DNA of 36,760 nucleotides. Source: Hyphomicrobiales bacterium (lineage in GTDB: Bacteria; Pseudomonadota; Alphaproteobacteria; Rhizobiales; Xanthobacteraceae). Positions 8,358 to 18,290 of this stretch are shown here, one piece after another (the first letter of the stretch is position 1; each line of letters begins with the position of its first letter). The stretch lies in NCBI GenBank assembly GCA_021732625.1, contig JAKFUP010000060.1:1-36760 (forward strand). The letters are read 5' to 3'. The translations under genes were made by a program, and so were the position numbers. The notes below the pieces were generated by a model. That model ran no database searches and had not been told where the DNA came from. It saw only the letters and a program-made list of their open reading frames with translations.

Positions 8358-9999
8358 AGACGCGCTCCTTGAACGGCGTGACGCCGAGCCGCTTGACGGC
8401 TTCGACGAACACTTCATCGGGCCGCGCGCGCAACGCGAGATACGCTTCGACGATATCTTCGATGACGTCGGCGACTTCCGCATAGGGTACTGCCGGACCT
8501 ATCAAAGTCCCCACCTCGGCTTGCTCGTCGGCACGGCCACCGATGGTGATCTGATAGAATTCTTCGTTATTTTTCTCGACACCGAGAATACCGATATGAC
8601 CGACATGGTGATGGCCACATGCATTAATACAGCCCGAGATATTGATATGCAGCTTGCCGATAAGCTTGGCGAGATCAGGATTGGCGAAGCGCTTCGTTAA
8701 TTCCTGCGCAATCGGGATCGAACGCGCATTCGCCAGCGAGCAATAATCGAGACCGGGGCACGCGATGATATCAGTGATCAGATTGACGTTCGGCGTCGCG
8801 ACGCCAATCTTGTCGAGCGCACGCCACAATGCAGGCAGATCGCGTTTAGCTACATTGGGCAAAGCCAGGTTCTGTTCGTGGCCGACGCGAATCTCGCCGA
8901 AGGAATACTTCTCGGCGAGATCGGCGATCGCATCCATCTGATCGGCAGTAGCGTCGCCCGGCGGCATGCCGACCGGCTTCAGCGACAGTGTAACGATCGA
9001 ATAGCCCGGCACGCGATGCGGTGCGACTGAGTTACCGAGCCACATGGCGAACCGCGGATCGGCAGCGGCCGCCTTCAGTTCGTCCGGATTGTCGGAGAGC
9101 TTCTGGTAATTGGGATAGCTGAAGCGCGAGCGGATGTCTTCGACGACGACATCGTCGAGTGCCAGCACACCATCGCGCATCTGCAGCCATTCTTCCTCGA
9201 CTTCCTGTGCAAATTTTTCGATGCCGAGCTCGTGCACCAAAATCTTGATGCGCGCCTTGTAGATGTTATCGCGGCGGCCGTACTGATTGTAGACGCGAAG
9301 GATCGCCTCGACATAGCTGAGGATATCGCGGTGGCTGATGAATTCTTTGATGGTCTTGCCAATAAACGGCGTGCGGCCGAGACCGCCGCCAACAAGCACC
9401 TCGAAGCCGGTTTCGCCTTGCTCGTTCTTTTTGATGCGAAGGCCGATGTCGTGAACCTTGATGGCGGCGCGATCGTTTTCAGAAGCGGTGATCGCGATCT
9501 TGAACTTGCGCGGCAAAAACGAGAATTCCGGATGCATCGTCGAGTATTGACGGAGGATTTCTGCCCAGATGCGCGGGTCTTCGATTTCGCCCGGCGCGAC
9601 GCCGGCCCACTGGTCCGTGGTGATATTGCGGATGCAGTTGCCGCTCGTCTGCATGCCGTGAATGCCGACTGACGCCAGATCTTCCAGAGCGTCAGGCAGT
9701 TCTGAAAGCTTGATCCAGTTGTACTGGATGTTCTGCCGCGTCGTAAAATGGCCATAACCGCGATCATAGCGTCGCGCCACATGAGCCAGTTTGCGCATCT
9801 GCGGCGATGACAAAGTGCCGTAAGGGATCGCGATGCGCAGCATGTAAGCATGAAGTTGCAGATACACGCCGTTCATCAGCCGCAACGATTTGAACTCGTC
9901 TTCGGTCAATTCACCCGACAGGCGCCGCTGAACCTGATCTCGAAATTCCGAGACCCGTTCGTTGACCAGCGTGCGGTCTATTTCATCGTAAGCGTACAT
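8344..9999 (-). CDS. cysI: Assimilatory sulfite reductase (siroheme, [4Fe-4S])
   Basis: This 551-residue enzyme belongs to the nitrite/sulfite reductase family and carries out the six-electron reduction of sulfite to sulfide. It has two repeated ferredoxin-like domains. The N-terminal half has YGHFTTRQNIQYNWIKL and GNCIRNITTD. The C-terminal half has the cluster cysteines CPGLDYC and GCINACGHH, which in this family bridge siroheme and a [4Fe-4S] cluster. Sulfite rather than nitrite as substrate is supported by the operon: siroheme synthase upstream, DUF934 and APS reductase downstream. No flavoprotein partner (CysJ) is in the window, so electrons probably come from ferredoxin or another donor. 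Confidence 0.92.
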   Translation of the reverse strand: MYAYDEIDRTLVNERVSEFRDQVQRRLSGELTEDEFKSLRLMNGVYLQLHAYMLRIAIPYGTLSSPQMRKLAHVARRYDRGYGHFTTRQNIQYNWIKLSELPDALEDLASVGIHGMQTSGNCIRNITTDQWAGVAPGEIEDPRIWAEILRQYSTMHPEFSFLPRKFKIAITASENDRAAIKVHDIGLRIKKNEQGETGFEVLVGGGLGRTPFIGKTIKEFISHRDILSYVEAILRVYNQYGRRDNIYKARIKILVHELGIEKFAQEVEEEWLQMRDGVLALDDVVVEDIRSRFSYPNYQKLSDNPDELKAAAADPRFAMWLGNSVAPHRVPGYSIVTLSLKPVGMPPGDATADQMDAIADLAEKYSFGEIRVGHEQNLALPNVAKRDLPALWRALDKIGVATPNVNLITDIIACPGLDYCSLANARSIPIAQELTKRFANPDLAKLIGKLHINISGCINACGHHHVGHIGILGVEKNNEEFYQITIGGRADEQAEVGTLIGPAVPYAEVADVIEDIVEAYLALRARPDEVFVEAVKRLGVTPFKERVYATR

Positions 10000-10009
10000 T
10001 TTAGGACCT

Positions 10010-10324
10010 TTAAGCCGGCACTGGCAGCAGCGGGATCGTCAAACCTTCAGAGCGAATATGTTCACGCAGGTTGCCGGGCTCAATCTTGCCTTCGATCACA
10101 TCGACGGGAGCGATGTATGCTCCGATCGCGCCGACATCGTCGGCGACGGCTTCAGACAAAAGCGCGCGCGCTTCATCGGCGTTGCGCACGACTGACGCAT
10201 CGGCGATCCGGGCCGACCAGCTTTTCTCTCCAGTGCGATAGATCACCACGCCGTCGCCAGTGCGGTTAGCGGTAACGATCGAAGGACCGGAGATCTTGAT
10301 TTTTTGTTGCAGGGGAGAGGTCAT
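10010..10324 (-). CDS. DUF2849 family protein in the sulfite reductase operon
   Basis: This is a small 104-residue cytoplasmic protein with no membrane segment. Its start overlaps the end of cysG by four bases and it ends ten bases before cysI. Sequence such as TANRTGDGVVIYRTGEKSW fits DUF2849, a family that recurs next to cysI in alphaproteobacteria. The C-terminal ENLREHIR-like segment (NLREHIRSEG) is also typical. Its role is unknown; tight coupling suggests it assists siroheme enzyme production or activity. Confidence 0.85.
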   Translation of the reverse strand: MTSPLQQKIKISGPSIVTANRTGDGVVIYRTGEKSWSARIADASVVRNADEARALLSEAVADDVGAIGAYIAPVDVIEGKIEPGNLREHIRSEGLTIPLLPVPA

Positions 10325-11745
10325 TCGGCGGCCATGCGTACGTTGTTAACAATGTCGGTAAGGAAAGCGTCGCGCCACGGCGCAGAATGCATCACCACAT
10401 CGCCGATGACGAGAATGGCGGGACCACTCTCAACTTGTGCTGCGAGCGCGGGTAATTCGTTGAGCGTACCGACCACCGACTTGGCATCCGGGCGCGTGGC
10501 GCGTGCGAAGACACCCACTGGCGTCTGTGGCGAACGCCCGGCGGTAAGCAAACCCTCGCGAATCGTGGCAGCTGCGCTGATGCCCATGTAAACAACGACC
10601 GTCATTCTGGTGTCGGTCAGCGCCGACCAATCTACCGCTTCGGCATCGCGCGCCTTGTGAGCGGTCAGCAGCGTGATACGCAGCGCCTGATGCCGGAAGG
10701 TCAGAGGAATTTCGGATTCGGCGGCAGCGCCCATCCCTGCGGTGATGCCGGGAATGACGGCGTAAGCGACGCTGGCTTCGCGCAATGCTGCAATCTCTTC
10801 GCCGCCGCGTCCGAATACGAACGGATCCCCGCCCTTGAGGCGTACCGCGCGCTGCCCGACACGCGCTGCTTCGATCATCAAGGTATTGATTGCATCCTGG
10901 CCGATGCCGGGTTTGCCGATGCGCCGGCCGACCGAAACACGCGCGGCATCTCGCCGTGCACGATCAAGAATTTCGGCAGATACAAGATCGTCGTAGAAAA
11001 CCACATCGGCATCTTGCAGGGCGCGCAGCGCTTTCACCGTCAGCAAATCCGGATCGCCCGGACCGGCACCGACCAAAGTCACAAAACCGGGCGAGGCCTT
11101 GCCCGCGAACTCTTCCGGATCGTCAATCGCATTCAGCGCTTTCTCGGCGTCACCCGTTCTGCCAGCAAGAACCGAGGCTCCAATCGGACCATCGACGACA
11201 CGCTCCCAGAAACGGCGTCGCAACGGCATTTCGTCAATGCGCTCGGCAAATACCTTGCGAAATCGTCCGATGAATGTCGCGAGGTCGCCAATGCGAGCAG
11301 GCAGCGCGGCTTCGATGCGTTCGCGGACACGGCGCGCAACCACAGGCGATGCACCGCCGGTACCAACAGCGACGACCACATCCCCGCGATCAACGATCGC
11401 GGGGAAAATAAACGTGGAATGTTGCAGATCGTCCATCACATTGACGGGCAATCCCACCGCGCGAGCGTGAGACGCCATCGCGATGCCGAGGTCACCCGCG
11501 CCCGCGCAAAGCACGGCAATGACATTTTTCAGATCGTCTTTGAGCGGATCACCAGACGCACGCTCGACGGAAGCGGCGCTCTCGGCATCGAAACCTGAGA
11601 CGTCGTGATTTCCGTCAGTCGCGTACCAGCGAACCTGCGCATCAGCCGATATCAGCAGGCGCAGCTTCGCGCGCACGAGCTCGCCTTCACCCACCAGAAC
11701 GATGGGGCCAGCCTTCAAGTCCAGGAAGATAGGCAGAAACCGCAT
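10321..11745 (-). CDS. cysG: Siroheme synthase, trifunctional CysG
   Basis: The enzyme converts uroporphyrinogen III to siroheme, the cofactor of CysI. The 474-residue protein is a fusion. The N-terminal half (about 1-205) is the dehydrogenase/ferrochelatase, with a nucleotide-binding LVGEGELVRAKLRLL, VMDDLQHSTFIFPA and GGASPVVARRVR. The C-terminal half (from about 215) is the SAM-dependent methyltransferase, with TLVGAGPGDPDLLTVKAL and VRLKGGDPFVFGRGGEE. In E. coli CysG the corresponding loop reads NVVDD; here it is NVMDD. It is the first gene of the leftward operon and faces cysD across a 208-base divergent control region. Confidence 0.94.
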   Translation of the reverse strand: MRFLPIFLDLKAGPIVLVGEGELVRAKLRLLISADAQVRWYATDGNHDVSGFDAESAASVERASGDPLKDDLKNVIAVLCAGAGDLGIAMASHARAVGLPVNVMDDLQHSTFIFPAIVDRGDVVVAVGTGGASPVVARRVRERIEAALPARIGDLATFIGRFRKVFAERIDEMPLRRRFWERVVDGPIGASVLAGRTGDAEKALNAIDDPEEFAGKASPGFVTLVGAGPGDPDLLTVKALRALQDADVVFYDDLVSAEILDRARRDAARVSVGRRIGKPGIGQDAINTLMIEAARVGQRAVRLKGGDPFVFGRGGEEIAALREASVAYAVIPGITAGMGAAAESEIPLTFRHQALRITLLTAHKARDAEAVDWSALTDTRMTVVVYMGISAAATIREGLLTAGRSPQTPVGVFARATRPDAKSVVGTLNELPALAAQVESGPAILVIGDVVMHSAPWRDAFLTDIVNNVRMAAE

Positions 11746-11773
11746 ACGGCACTCCGCTTCCCCGATCTCGGGG

Positions 11774-11859
11774 TTGACTGGAATTATTTTCTATATATGT
11801 ATCTTCAACGTGCCGCAAAGAGAAAATTATTTCTTCTATGTCGCACTGCAACTATAGAA
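11774..11859. promoter_or_regulatory. Divergent cysG/cysD control region with repeated TTCTAT boxes
   Basis: The AT-rich stretch between the divergent genes holds TTCTATA at 11789-11795, TTCTATG at 11834-11840 and the inverse TATAGAA at 11853-11859; the last two form an inverted pair. A possible plus-strand promoter is TTGACT (11774-11779) and TATGTA (11796-11801), 16 bases apart. The boxes are good candidates for binding by the sulfur regulator of these bacteria. Which protein binds is inference; no regulator gene is in the window. Confidence 0.45.
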
Positions 11860-11953
11860 TTTTCCACCCTGATCGCCAAGCTCAAGAGATGCTTCTTCTT
11901 TTCGCAACTCTCCAAAGCATTGGTGGTTTCGGGAAAAGCCGGAGGGCTTGAGC

Positions 11954-12817
11954 ATGAGCGATGCGATTCCGGGGGTGAATGAGCGCCTTTCCACATCACG
12001 TTCCGGCGATCTGGCTCCTTCGATGGACCACCTCGACGAGTTGGAAGCGCAAAGCATTTACATCCTGCGCGAGGCCTTCGCGCGGATGAAGAAGCTCGCG
12101 CTGCTGTGGTCGCTCGGTAAAGATTCCAACGTGATGATCTGGCTCGCCCGCAAGGCATTCTTTGGCAAGGTGCCGTTCCCGGCGCTGCACGTCGACACCG
12201 GCAAGAAATTTCCAGAGATGTACGCCTTCCGCGATCAGTACGCGAAGGAATGGGGTCTAGACCTGCGCGTGGATCCCTGCCCGCCGATCGATGCGGTCGA
12301 TCCGACCCTGCCGCCGGCCGCGCGTTCTGCCGCGCGCAAGACGGAAGGTCTGAAGCTCGCACTCGCCAAATACGGTTTCGACGGCCTGATTGCGGGCATC
12401 CGCCGCGACGAGGAAGCAACCCGCGCCAAGGAGCGCGTGTTTTCGCCGCGCGGTATCGAGGGCGGTTGGGACGTGCGCGATCAGCCCCCTGAGTTCTGGG
12501 ATCACTTCAATGCGTCTCCGCCGCAAGGCGCTCACCTGCGTATTCATCCGATCCTGCATTGGACCGAGGCCGATATCTGGGCTTACACCCAGCGCGAGAA
12601 TATTCCGATTATCTCGCTGTATCTGTCGAACAACGGCAAACGCTATCGCTCGCTCGGCGATTCCGACATCACGTTTCCGGTTGCCTCGAACGCGGCGAAC
12701 ATCGACGAAATTCTGACCGAGTTGAATACGACCAAAGTGCCGGAACGTGCCGGACGCGCGCTCGACCACGAGACCGAAGACGCCTTCGAGCGGCTGCGCG
12801 TCTCGGGCTACCTTTAA
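11954..12817 (+). CDS. cysD: Sulfate adenylyltransferase small subunit
   Basis: Together with CysN this subunit forms adenylylsulfate (APS) from sulfate and ATP. The 287-residue protein belongs to the PP-loop ATP pyrophosphatase fold. It has SLGKDSNVMIWLARKAF as the PP-loop and helix, VDTGKKFPEMYAFRD, and GIRRDEEATRAKERVFS. ATG 11954 is chosen because GGAGGG lies seven bases upstream; a TTG two codons earlier is less likely. It begins an operon with cysNC, which follows after 14 bases, and is transcribed away from cysG. Confidence 0.96.
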   Translation: MSDAIPGVNERLSTSRSGDLAPSMDHLDELEAQSIYILREAFARMKKLALLWSLGKDSNVMIWLARKAFFGKVPFPALHVDTGKKFPEMYAFRDQYAKEWGLDLRVDPCPPIDAVDPTLPPAARSAARKTEGLKLALAKYGFDGLIAGIRRDEEATRAKERVFSPRGIEGGWDVRDQPPEFWDHFNASPPQGAHLRIHPILHWTEADIWAYTQRENIPIISLYLSNNGKRYRSLGDSDITFPVASNAANIDEILTELNTTKVPERAGRALDHETEDAFERLRVSGYL

Positions 12818-12831
12818 GCATTGGTGCTGCC

Positions 12832-14748
12832 ATGAACATGATTGCTCCGACATCATCGATCGCCAGCGCAGTGGCCACGCCGCGTCCGCAAATCCGTATC
12901 GTGATTGTCGGTCATGTTGACCACGGCAAGTCGACGCTGGTTGGCCGGCTGCTGCACGAAACCGGGAGCCTGCCCGACGGCAAGCTCGAGATGCTCAAAG
13001 CCGTCAGCGAGCGGCGTGGCATGCCGTTCGAATGGTCATTCCTGCTCGACGCACTGCAGACCGAGCGCGATCAGGGCATCACCATCGACACCACGCAAAT
13101 CCGTTTTCGCACGCCGTCGCGCGAGGTCGTTTTGATCGACGCGCCGGGCCACGCCGAATTCCTGCGCAACATGATCACTGGTGCATCGCAAGCTGATGCA
13201 GCCGTCTTGATTATCGATGCGCTGGAAGGCGTACGCGACCAGACCCGCCGTCACGGCTACCTGCTGCATCTGCTCGGCATCCGGCAGGTTGCGGTAGTCA
13301 TCAACAAGATGGACCGGGTTGATTTCGCGCAAAAACGATTCGCAGAGATCAGCCGCGAGATTTCCGAACATCTCATCGGGCTTGGCGTCACACCGTCGGC
13401 GATCATTCCGATCTCGGCGCGCGACGGCGACGGCGTCACCGCACGCACGCCGAGAATTTCCTGGCATCAAGGCCCGACCGTCGTCGAGGCACTCGATGCA
13501 CTTGAGCCGGCGCGAGCAATGACCGACTTGCCGCTGCGGTTGCCGATCCAAGCTATCTACAAGTTCGACGATCGCCGCATTGTCGCTGGCCGTATCGAAG
13601 CCGGTCAGTTGAGCGCCGGCGATGAAATCGTCATCATGCCTGCCGGCAAGATCGCGCGGATCAAGACGGTCGAAAGCTGGCCCGTCACTCCGGTTGCCGG
13701 AAAGCTCGGCGCGGGACGTTCAGTCGGAATCACCCTCGACCGCGAATTGTTCGTCGAACGCGGCGACATCGTCAGCCATGTCGGAACCGCGCCGCGCGAT
13801 ACACGCAGGCTGCGCGCCCGCATCTTCTGGCTGCACGACGCGCCGCTCGCGAAGGGCGCACAGATCCTGGTGCGGCTCGGCACCAAGGAAGCCCGCGCAA
13901 CCGTGGTCGCCATCGACAAGGCGGTCGATCCCGGCGATCTGGCAAGCATCGAGACCCAATTGATCCAGCGCAATCACGTCGGCGAAATCGATCTCGCATT
14001 GGCGCAATCGGTCGCGGCCGATCCCTATCTGGAAAATCCCAATACAGGCCGCCTCGTCATCGAGGTCAACGGACGCATCGCCGGCGGTGGACTTGTGCTC
14101 AGCGTCAATGCCGGCGAGCGCGCCATTCCGATCGACATCGTGCCAGTGGAGTCCGCTCTACAAGACGACGAGCGCTCGGCGCGTTATGGCCACTCCGGCG
14201 CAGTGCTGTGGCTGACCGGACTTCCCGGCTCGGGCAAGTCGACCATCGCGCAGTCGCTAGAGCGAAAACTGTTCAGCCGCGGTGGGTCGCCGGTGTTTCT
14301 CGATGGCGATACGCTGCGCGCCGGACTGAACGGTGATCTTGGCTTCTCACCAAAGGACCGCTCGGAAAACATCCGCCGGCTTGCGGAGGTTGCTACCCAT
14401 CTGGCTCGCAATGGTCATATCGCGATTGTCGCGGCCGTGTCGCCATCGGCCGACGATCGCGCTCAGGCGCGTCGGATCGCCGCAGATGCTTTCCGCGAGA
14501 TTTTTGTCGCGACACCGCGTGAGGTTTGCGAAGGCCGTGACCCGAAAGGCCATTACGCAAAGGCTCGCGCCGGAACGCTGACCAACTTCACCGGCACCGG
14601 CAGTGATTACGAAAAGCCCGATGCCCCTGAACTGACGCTCGACACCACCGCGCGGTCAGCGGCGGATCTGGCGGGCGATGTCGAACAGATGCTGGCAAAA
14701 ACCGGCATTTTGTCCGCTGAACCGGCGGATATCGCCGCCAACATCTGA
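12832..14748 (+). CDS. cysNC: Bifunctional sulfate adenylyltransferase large subunit / APS kinase
   Basis: The 638-residue protein is a fusion. Residues about 20-440 are the CysN GTPase, with GHVDHGKST (27-35), the switch region [13 protein letters not shown] and NKMD; GTP hydrolysis drives APS synthesis by CysD. From about residue 455 to the end is APS kinase, with its P-loop GLPGSGKST (463-471) and [12 protein letters not shown] followed by [13 protein letters not shown]; it makes PAPS. The architecture is that of CysNC/NodQ. The frame extends upstream to 12559 inside cysD, but ATG 12832 gives the correct N-terminus. Because CysH here looks APS-specific, the PAPS made by the kinase half probably serves sulfotransferases. 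Confidence 0.96.
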   Translation: MNMIAPTSSIASAVATPRPQIRIVIVGHVDHGKSTLVGRLLHETGSLPDGKLEMLKAVSERRGMPFEWSFLLDALQTERDQGITIDTTQIRFRTPSREVVLIDAPGHAEFLRNMITGASQADAAVLIIDALEGVRDQTRRHGYLLHLLGIRQVAVVINKMDRVDFAQKRFAEISREISEHLIGLGVTPSAIIPISARDGDGVTARTPRISWHQGPTVVEALDALEPARAMTDLPLRLPIQAIYKFDDRRIVAGRIEAGQLSAGDEIVIMPAGKIARIKTVESWPVTPVAGKLGAGRSVGITLDRELFVERGDIVSHVGTAPRDTRRLRARIFWLHDAPLAKGAQILVRLGTKEARATVVAIDKAVDPGDLASIETQLIQRNHVGEIDLALAQSVAADPYLENPNTGRLVIEVNGRIAGGGLVLSVNAGERAIPIDIVPVESALQDDERSARYGHSGAVLWLTGLPGSGKSTIAQSLERKLFSRGGSPVFLDGDTLRAGLNGDLGFSPKDRSENIRRLAEVATHLARNGHIAIVAAVSPSADDRAQARRIAADAFREIFVATPREVCEGRDPKGHYAKARAGTLTNFTGTGSDYEKPDAPELTLDTTARSAADLAGDVEQMLAKTGILSAEPADIAANI

Positions 14749-14950
14749 CCCGGCCGCACTGGCGTTCTTGACATCATTTATCCGACCGCCTTCGGCTGCC
14801 TCCATTTGCGGCTCAAGGTCCATTTGGCGGGCTTTTCATAAGGCGCTGTTTGACGGTAAAAGACGCCTAGAAAGTTGCCGACCGCCCCTGGAACGGCTTT
14901 TTCCCCATCCCATCAACGGCCCAGAGCCGTATCCTGTGAGATCGTCAAAT

Positions 14951-17113
14951 ATGAAACGTATTGATGCCAGTGGTTTGAAAGTCGATCCAATTCTGTTCGA
15001 TTTCATTGCCAAGGAAGCAGCGCCTCAGACCGGAATTTCGCCGGACGCATTCTGGGCGGGTCTTGCCGGAGTTATTCGCGATCTCGCCCCGCGTAATCAG
15101 GAGTTGCTGAAGGTTCGCGACACGCTTCAGGACAAGATCGACGCTTGGCATCGTGCCCACAAGGGCAAGGCGTTCGATATGAACGCCTACACGGCGTTTT
15201 TGAAGGAGATCGGCTATCTGCTGCCGGAGCCTGCCACGCGTCATGTCGAGACAGCGAACGTGGACGAAGAAATCGGCCAGATCTGCGGTCCGCAGCTTGT
15301 TGTGCCGTTGACTAACGCCCGTTACGCGCTCAACGCGGCGAATGCGCGTTGGGGCAGCCTTTACGATGCGCTCTACGGCACCGACGCAATCCCGCAAGAC
15401 CCAAGCGAAACCGGTAAGGGGTACAACCCGGCACGCGGCGCCAAAGTCGTGGCAAAAGCCAAAGCCATTCTCGACCAGGCCGCGCCGCTGGCGACGGGCA
15501 ACTACAGCGATGTGGTCGCCTACAGCGTCGAGAGCGGCAAACTCGCGGTCAAGCTCAAGAGCGGCAACGCCACCGCGCTCAAGGACGAAAAGCAATTCGC
15601 CGGTTACCTCGGCGATCCGGCTTCTCCATCGGCGATCCTGCTCGTCAACAACGGTTTGCATCTGGAGATCAAGATCGACCGTAGACATCAGATTGGACAG
15701 GACGATCCCGCAGGCGTCGGCGATGTCATCCTTGAGGCCGCGATCAGCACCATTCTCGATATGGAAGACAGCGTCGCGGCAGTGGATGCCGAGGACAAGG
15801 TGCTGATTTATCGCAACACGCTCGGCTTGATGAACGGCACTCTAGCCGCCGACTTTGATAAGGGCGGCAAGACGCTTCAGCGCAAGTTGAACAGCGATCG
15901 CATCTACAAGTCTCCGAATGGCGGCGAGATCAAGCTGCACGGACGCAGCTTGCTGCTGATGCGCAATGTCGGCCACCACATGTACACCGACGCTGTGCTC
16001 GACGCGCATGGTCAGGAGATTCCCGAGACATATCTCGACGCCGCCGTTGCCGGTCTGCTCGCTATCCATGATCTCAAGAGCAAGTCGAGTATCCGTAACA
16101 GCCGCAAGGGCTCGGTCTACATCGTCAAACCGAAGATGCACGGCCCGGACGAAGTGCAGCTCGCCTGTGACCTGTTCGCTGCTGTCGAGAAAATGCTGTC
16201 GCTGCCGAAGAATGCCATGAAGATCGGCATCATGGACGAGGAGCGCCGGACAACGGTGAACCTTAAGGCCTGCATCGACAAGGCTCACGACCGTATCGTG
16301 TTCATCAACACCGGCTTCCTCGATCGCACCGGCGACGAAATCCATACGTCGATGGAAGCCGGGCCGATGATCCGCAAAAACGAAATGCGGGGCAGCGCAT
16401 GGATCAAGGCCTACGAGGACTGGAACGTCGACAACGGCCTGATCGACGGTCTGCCCGGACACGCGCAGATCGGCAAGGGCATGTGGGCCGCGCCGGACAA
16501 GATGGCCGACATGATGGCTCAGAAGATCGCGCATCCGCAGGCGGGCGCAACGACTGCTTGGGTGCCTTCACCGACCGCGGCAACACTGCACGCGATCCAT
16601 TATCATCAGGTCAATGTCCTGGCGAAGCAGAACGAACTGAAGGGGAAAGTGCCCCGCGCCAAACTCTCGGACATTCTGACTATTCCGGTCTCGCAGTCGA
16701 ACTGGGCGCCGGACGATGTGCGGCAAGAAATCGACAACAACTGCCAGGGCATTCTCGGTTACGTCGTACGCTGGATCGATCAGGGCGTTGGCTGCTCAAA
16801 AGTGCCGGACATTCACGATGTCGGCCTGATGGAAGACCGCGCCACGCTGCGCATCTCCAGCCAGCATCTGGCCAACTGGCTTCATCACGGCATAGTCACC
16901 AACGATCAGGTGATGGAAGCCATGAAGCGCATGGCTGTTGTGGTCGATCGCCAGAACGCCGGCGATCCAGAGTACAAGCCGATGGCACCTGGATTTGACG
17001 GCATCGCGTTCAAGGCAGCTTGCGATCTCGTGTTCAAGGGCAAAGAGCAGCCGAACGGCTATACCGAGTTCATCCTGACCGAACGCCGCAAGGAAGCCAA
17101 AGCAGCGGGATAA
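14951..17113 (+). CDS. glcB: Malate synthase G
   Basis: The enzyme condenses glyoxylate and acetyl-CoA to malate in the glyoxylate cycle. The 720-residue length matches the long G isoform (about 720-730). Recognisable segments include [42 protein letters not shown] and the active-site region [16 protein letters not shown] followed by MEAGPM. ATG 14951 fits the normal N-terminus, although no strong Shine-Dalgarno sequence precedes it. The gene stands alone: a 202-base spacer without recognisable promoter separates it from cysNC, and a strong terminator follows. With bdhA in the same window it fits growth on C2 or polyhydroxybutyrate-derived acetyl-CoA. Confidence 0.96.
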   Translation: MKRIDASGLKVDPILFDFIAKEAAPQTGISPDAFWAGLAGVIRDLAPRNQELLKVRDTLQDKIDAWHRAHKGKAFDMNAYTAFLKEIGYLLPEPATRHVETANVDEEIGQICGPQLVVPLTNARYALNAANARWGSLYDALYGTDAIPQDPSETGKGYNPARGAKVVAKAKAILDQAAPLATGNYSDVVAYSVESGKLAVKLKSGNATALKDEKQFAGYLGDPASPSAILLVNNGLHLEIKIDRRHQIGQDDPAGVGDVILEAAISTILDMEDSVAAVDAEDKVLIYRNTLGLMNGTLAADFDKGGKTLQRKLNSDRIYKSPNGGEIKLHGRSLLLMRNVGHHMYTDAVLDAHGQEIPETYLDAAVAGLLAIHDLKSKSSIRNSRKGSVYIVKPKMHGPDEVQLACDLFAAVEKMLSLPKNAMKIGIMDEERRTTVNLKACIDKAHDRIVFINTGFLDRTGDEIHTSMEAGPMIRKNEMRGSAWIKAYEDWNVDNGLIDGLPGHAQIGKGMWAAPDKMADMMAQKIAHPQAGATTAWVPSPTAATLHAIHYHQVNVLAKQNELKGKVPRAKLSDILTIPVSQSNWAPDDVRQEIDNNCQGILGYVVRWIDQGVGCSKVPDIHDVGLMEDRATLRISSQHLANWLHHGIVTNDQVMEAMKRMAVVVDRQNAGDPEYKPMAPGFDGIAFKAACDLVFKGKEQPNGYTEFILTERRKEAKAAG

Positions 17114-17138
17114 GACTACGTTGATTGAAAACAGAAAA

Positions 17139-17166
17139 GCCCCGGCAATTGCCGGGCCTTTTTATT
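17139..17166. terminator. Bidirectional Rho-independent terminator between glcB and DUF2865 gene
   Basis: The perfect palindrome CCCGGCAATTGCCGGG (17141-17156) is flanked by AAAAG on the left and CCTTTTTA on the right. It therefore ends with a T-run on both strands and can stop both glcB (plus) and the converging 17186-17815 gene (minus). Confidence 0.9.
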
Positions 17167-17185
17167 GGCCGATGAATGTCGACTT

Positions 17186-17815
17186 CTAGTTCCGCAGTTG
17201 CCGCGCTGCTACCTTGGGCAATTTCCCGGCCTTTAACCGAGCCGCGCGAATTCGCGTGAAGATGACGCCGGAGCGGCCTTCACGAGACGCCACCATGAGC
17301 CCATTGGCGTTGGCGACGATGTCACCGACGCGGATCGTCTTGTCGTCCTCAATGCGGACATGCGCCAATCCGAAAGCGCCTGCGGCATGACAACGGCATT
17401 CGGACACGAACTCTTTTCGAAACCTGAAGGCATTCGCAATCTTGCTGTAAAGTTTGCCCTCAGATGTCTTCGCATCGTCGATTGTGCTTCCTGAATAGAT
17501 TTTGGTTTCCGCAGCCGGGCAAAAGTTTTTGCAGAAGTCCTTGCTGTTGACGTTGCCAGAGGCCGAAACTGGAAAATAGCGGCCATCGCACGATCTGACG
17601 CAAAAATCCTGACCGCCAGCGCCACGACAGACGTTATGACGTAGCGATGGCCGTACGGTGATGTGAGTACTCGGGCGGTCGGAGGGCTGCGAAAATGGAG
17701 CAAATGCCGAAGGTCCGAAAATATTGAATTCCTGGGATTGCGCTGCTTTGCTCGTCAGCAATCCAAGAGACCCGAGAACGAGAACATACAATAACGGCAA
17801 AGCACGACAACGCAC
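17186..17815 (-). CDS. Secreted DUF2865 family protein, copy 1
   Basis: This is an exported cysteine-rich protein of unknown function, 209 residues. A signal peptide covers about residues 1-27 (MRCRALPLLYVLVLGSLGLL, then TSKAAQSQ). The DUF2865 core carries CVRSCDGRYFPV, CKNFCPAAETKIYSG and ECRC, probably disulfide-bonded in the periplasm, then a GDIVANANGLMVA segment. It is a paralogue of the 18329-18973 protein, sharing the CDGRYFP and CPAAET blocks and the KTIRVGD/RTVRRGD region. Unlike the nearby genes I find no GGAAC-type stress promoter upstream; 17816-18032 contains only two weak inverted repeats, including ATAACC...GGTTAT at 17961-17987. The function is unknown. Confidence 0.85.
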   Translation of the reverse strand: MRCRALPLLYVLVLGSLGLLTSKAAQSQEFNIFGPSAFAPFSQPSDRPSTHITVRPSLRHNVCRGAGGQDFCVRSCDGRYFPVSASGNVNSKDFCKNFCPAAETKIYSGSTIDDAKTSEGKLYSKIANAFRFRKEFVSECRCHAAGAFGLAHVRIEDDKTIRVGDIVANANGLMVASREGRSGVIFTRIRAARLKAGKLPKVAARQLRN

Positions 17816-18032
17816 GGCTAACCTCGTTCGAGGGCTTTAATAGATGGCTCGGATTGCTCTGAAACTAAAGCACTTTGTTGGCTCTCTGTATGACAACCGA
17901 GCCGGACGATCGAGTAAATCGCTGCACCGTGGTTAACCCCGGAGCGACTCCAAGACAGACCATAACCTTAGCGATCAATACTGGTTATAGAATGTCCTGG
18001 AGTCGTTCAGCGTCGATTTCGCTAAGTGAGCG

Positions 18033-18194
18033 TTAGAACACTGCCAGATACTTCAGCAGCGAGATAATGCCGATGATAATCACCACGACGCGCGCGATCT
18101 GCTTTGCACGGCCATCGAGCGGCAACATGTTGATGAGGTACAGAACCAGGATAACGACCAGAAACGTAATCAGAATGCCGATGAGAAGTGACAT
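18033..18194 (-). CDS. Small two-helix membrane protein (Thivi_2564-like)
   Basis: This is a 53-residue protein. It begins MSLLIGILITFLVVILVLYL, then a short polar turn (NMLPLDGRAKQIAR), then a second hydrophobic helix ending LLKYLAVF. The layout, including Leu-Pro-Leu-Asp between the helices, resembles the small Thivi_2564-type membrane proteins. This assignment is from memory and tentative. A perfect EcfG-type promoter (18266-18290) lies upstream on the same strand, which strongly supports a real, stress-induced gene. Its function is unknown. Confidence 0.75.
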   Translation of the reverse strand: MSLLIGILITFLVVILVLYLINMLPLDGRAKQIARVVVIIIGIISLLKYLAVF

Positions 18195-18265
18195 GGGAAA
18201 CCCCCGCTATCGGCGATCTGCTATTGCGCTCATCGCAAAAATCCAAATCGCCAAGATGCGGATAT

Positions 18266-18290
18266 AACGAGAGAGTCAGGCTCAGGTTCC
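18266..18290 (-). promoter_or_regulatory. EcfG-type general stress promoter for the 53-residue membrane protein
   Basis: On the minus strand GGAAC (18290-18286) and CGTT (18269-18266) are separated by exactly 16 bases, the consensus of EcfG-family sigma factors. Transcription should begin near 18259, about 65 bases before ATG 18194. Confidence 0.82.

Noticed and set aside
12559-12831. Upstream extension of cysNC
   Set aside because: It overlaps cysD in another frame and lacks similarity to CysN; the family N-terminus begins at ATG 12832.
14749-14950. TTGACA and TTGACG hexamers upstream of glcB as promoters
   Set aside because: Neither has a credible -10 sequence at 16-18 bases, so no promoter can be supported.
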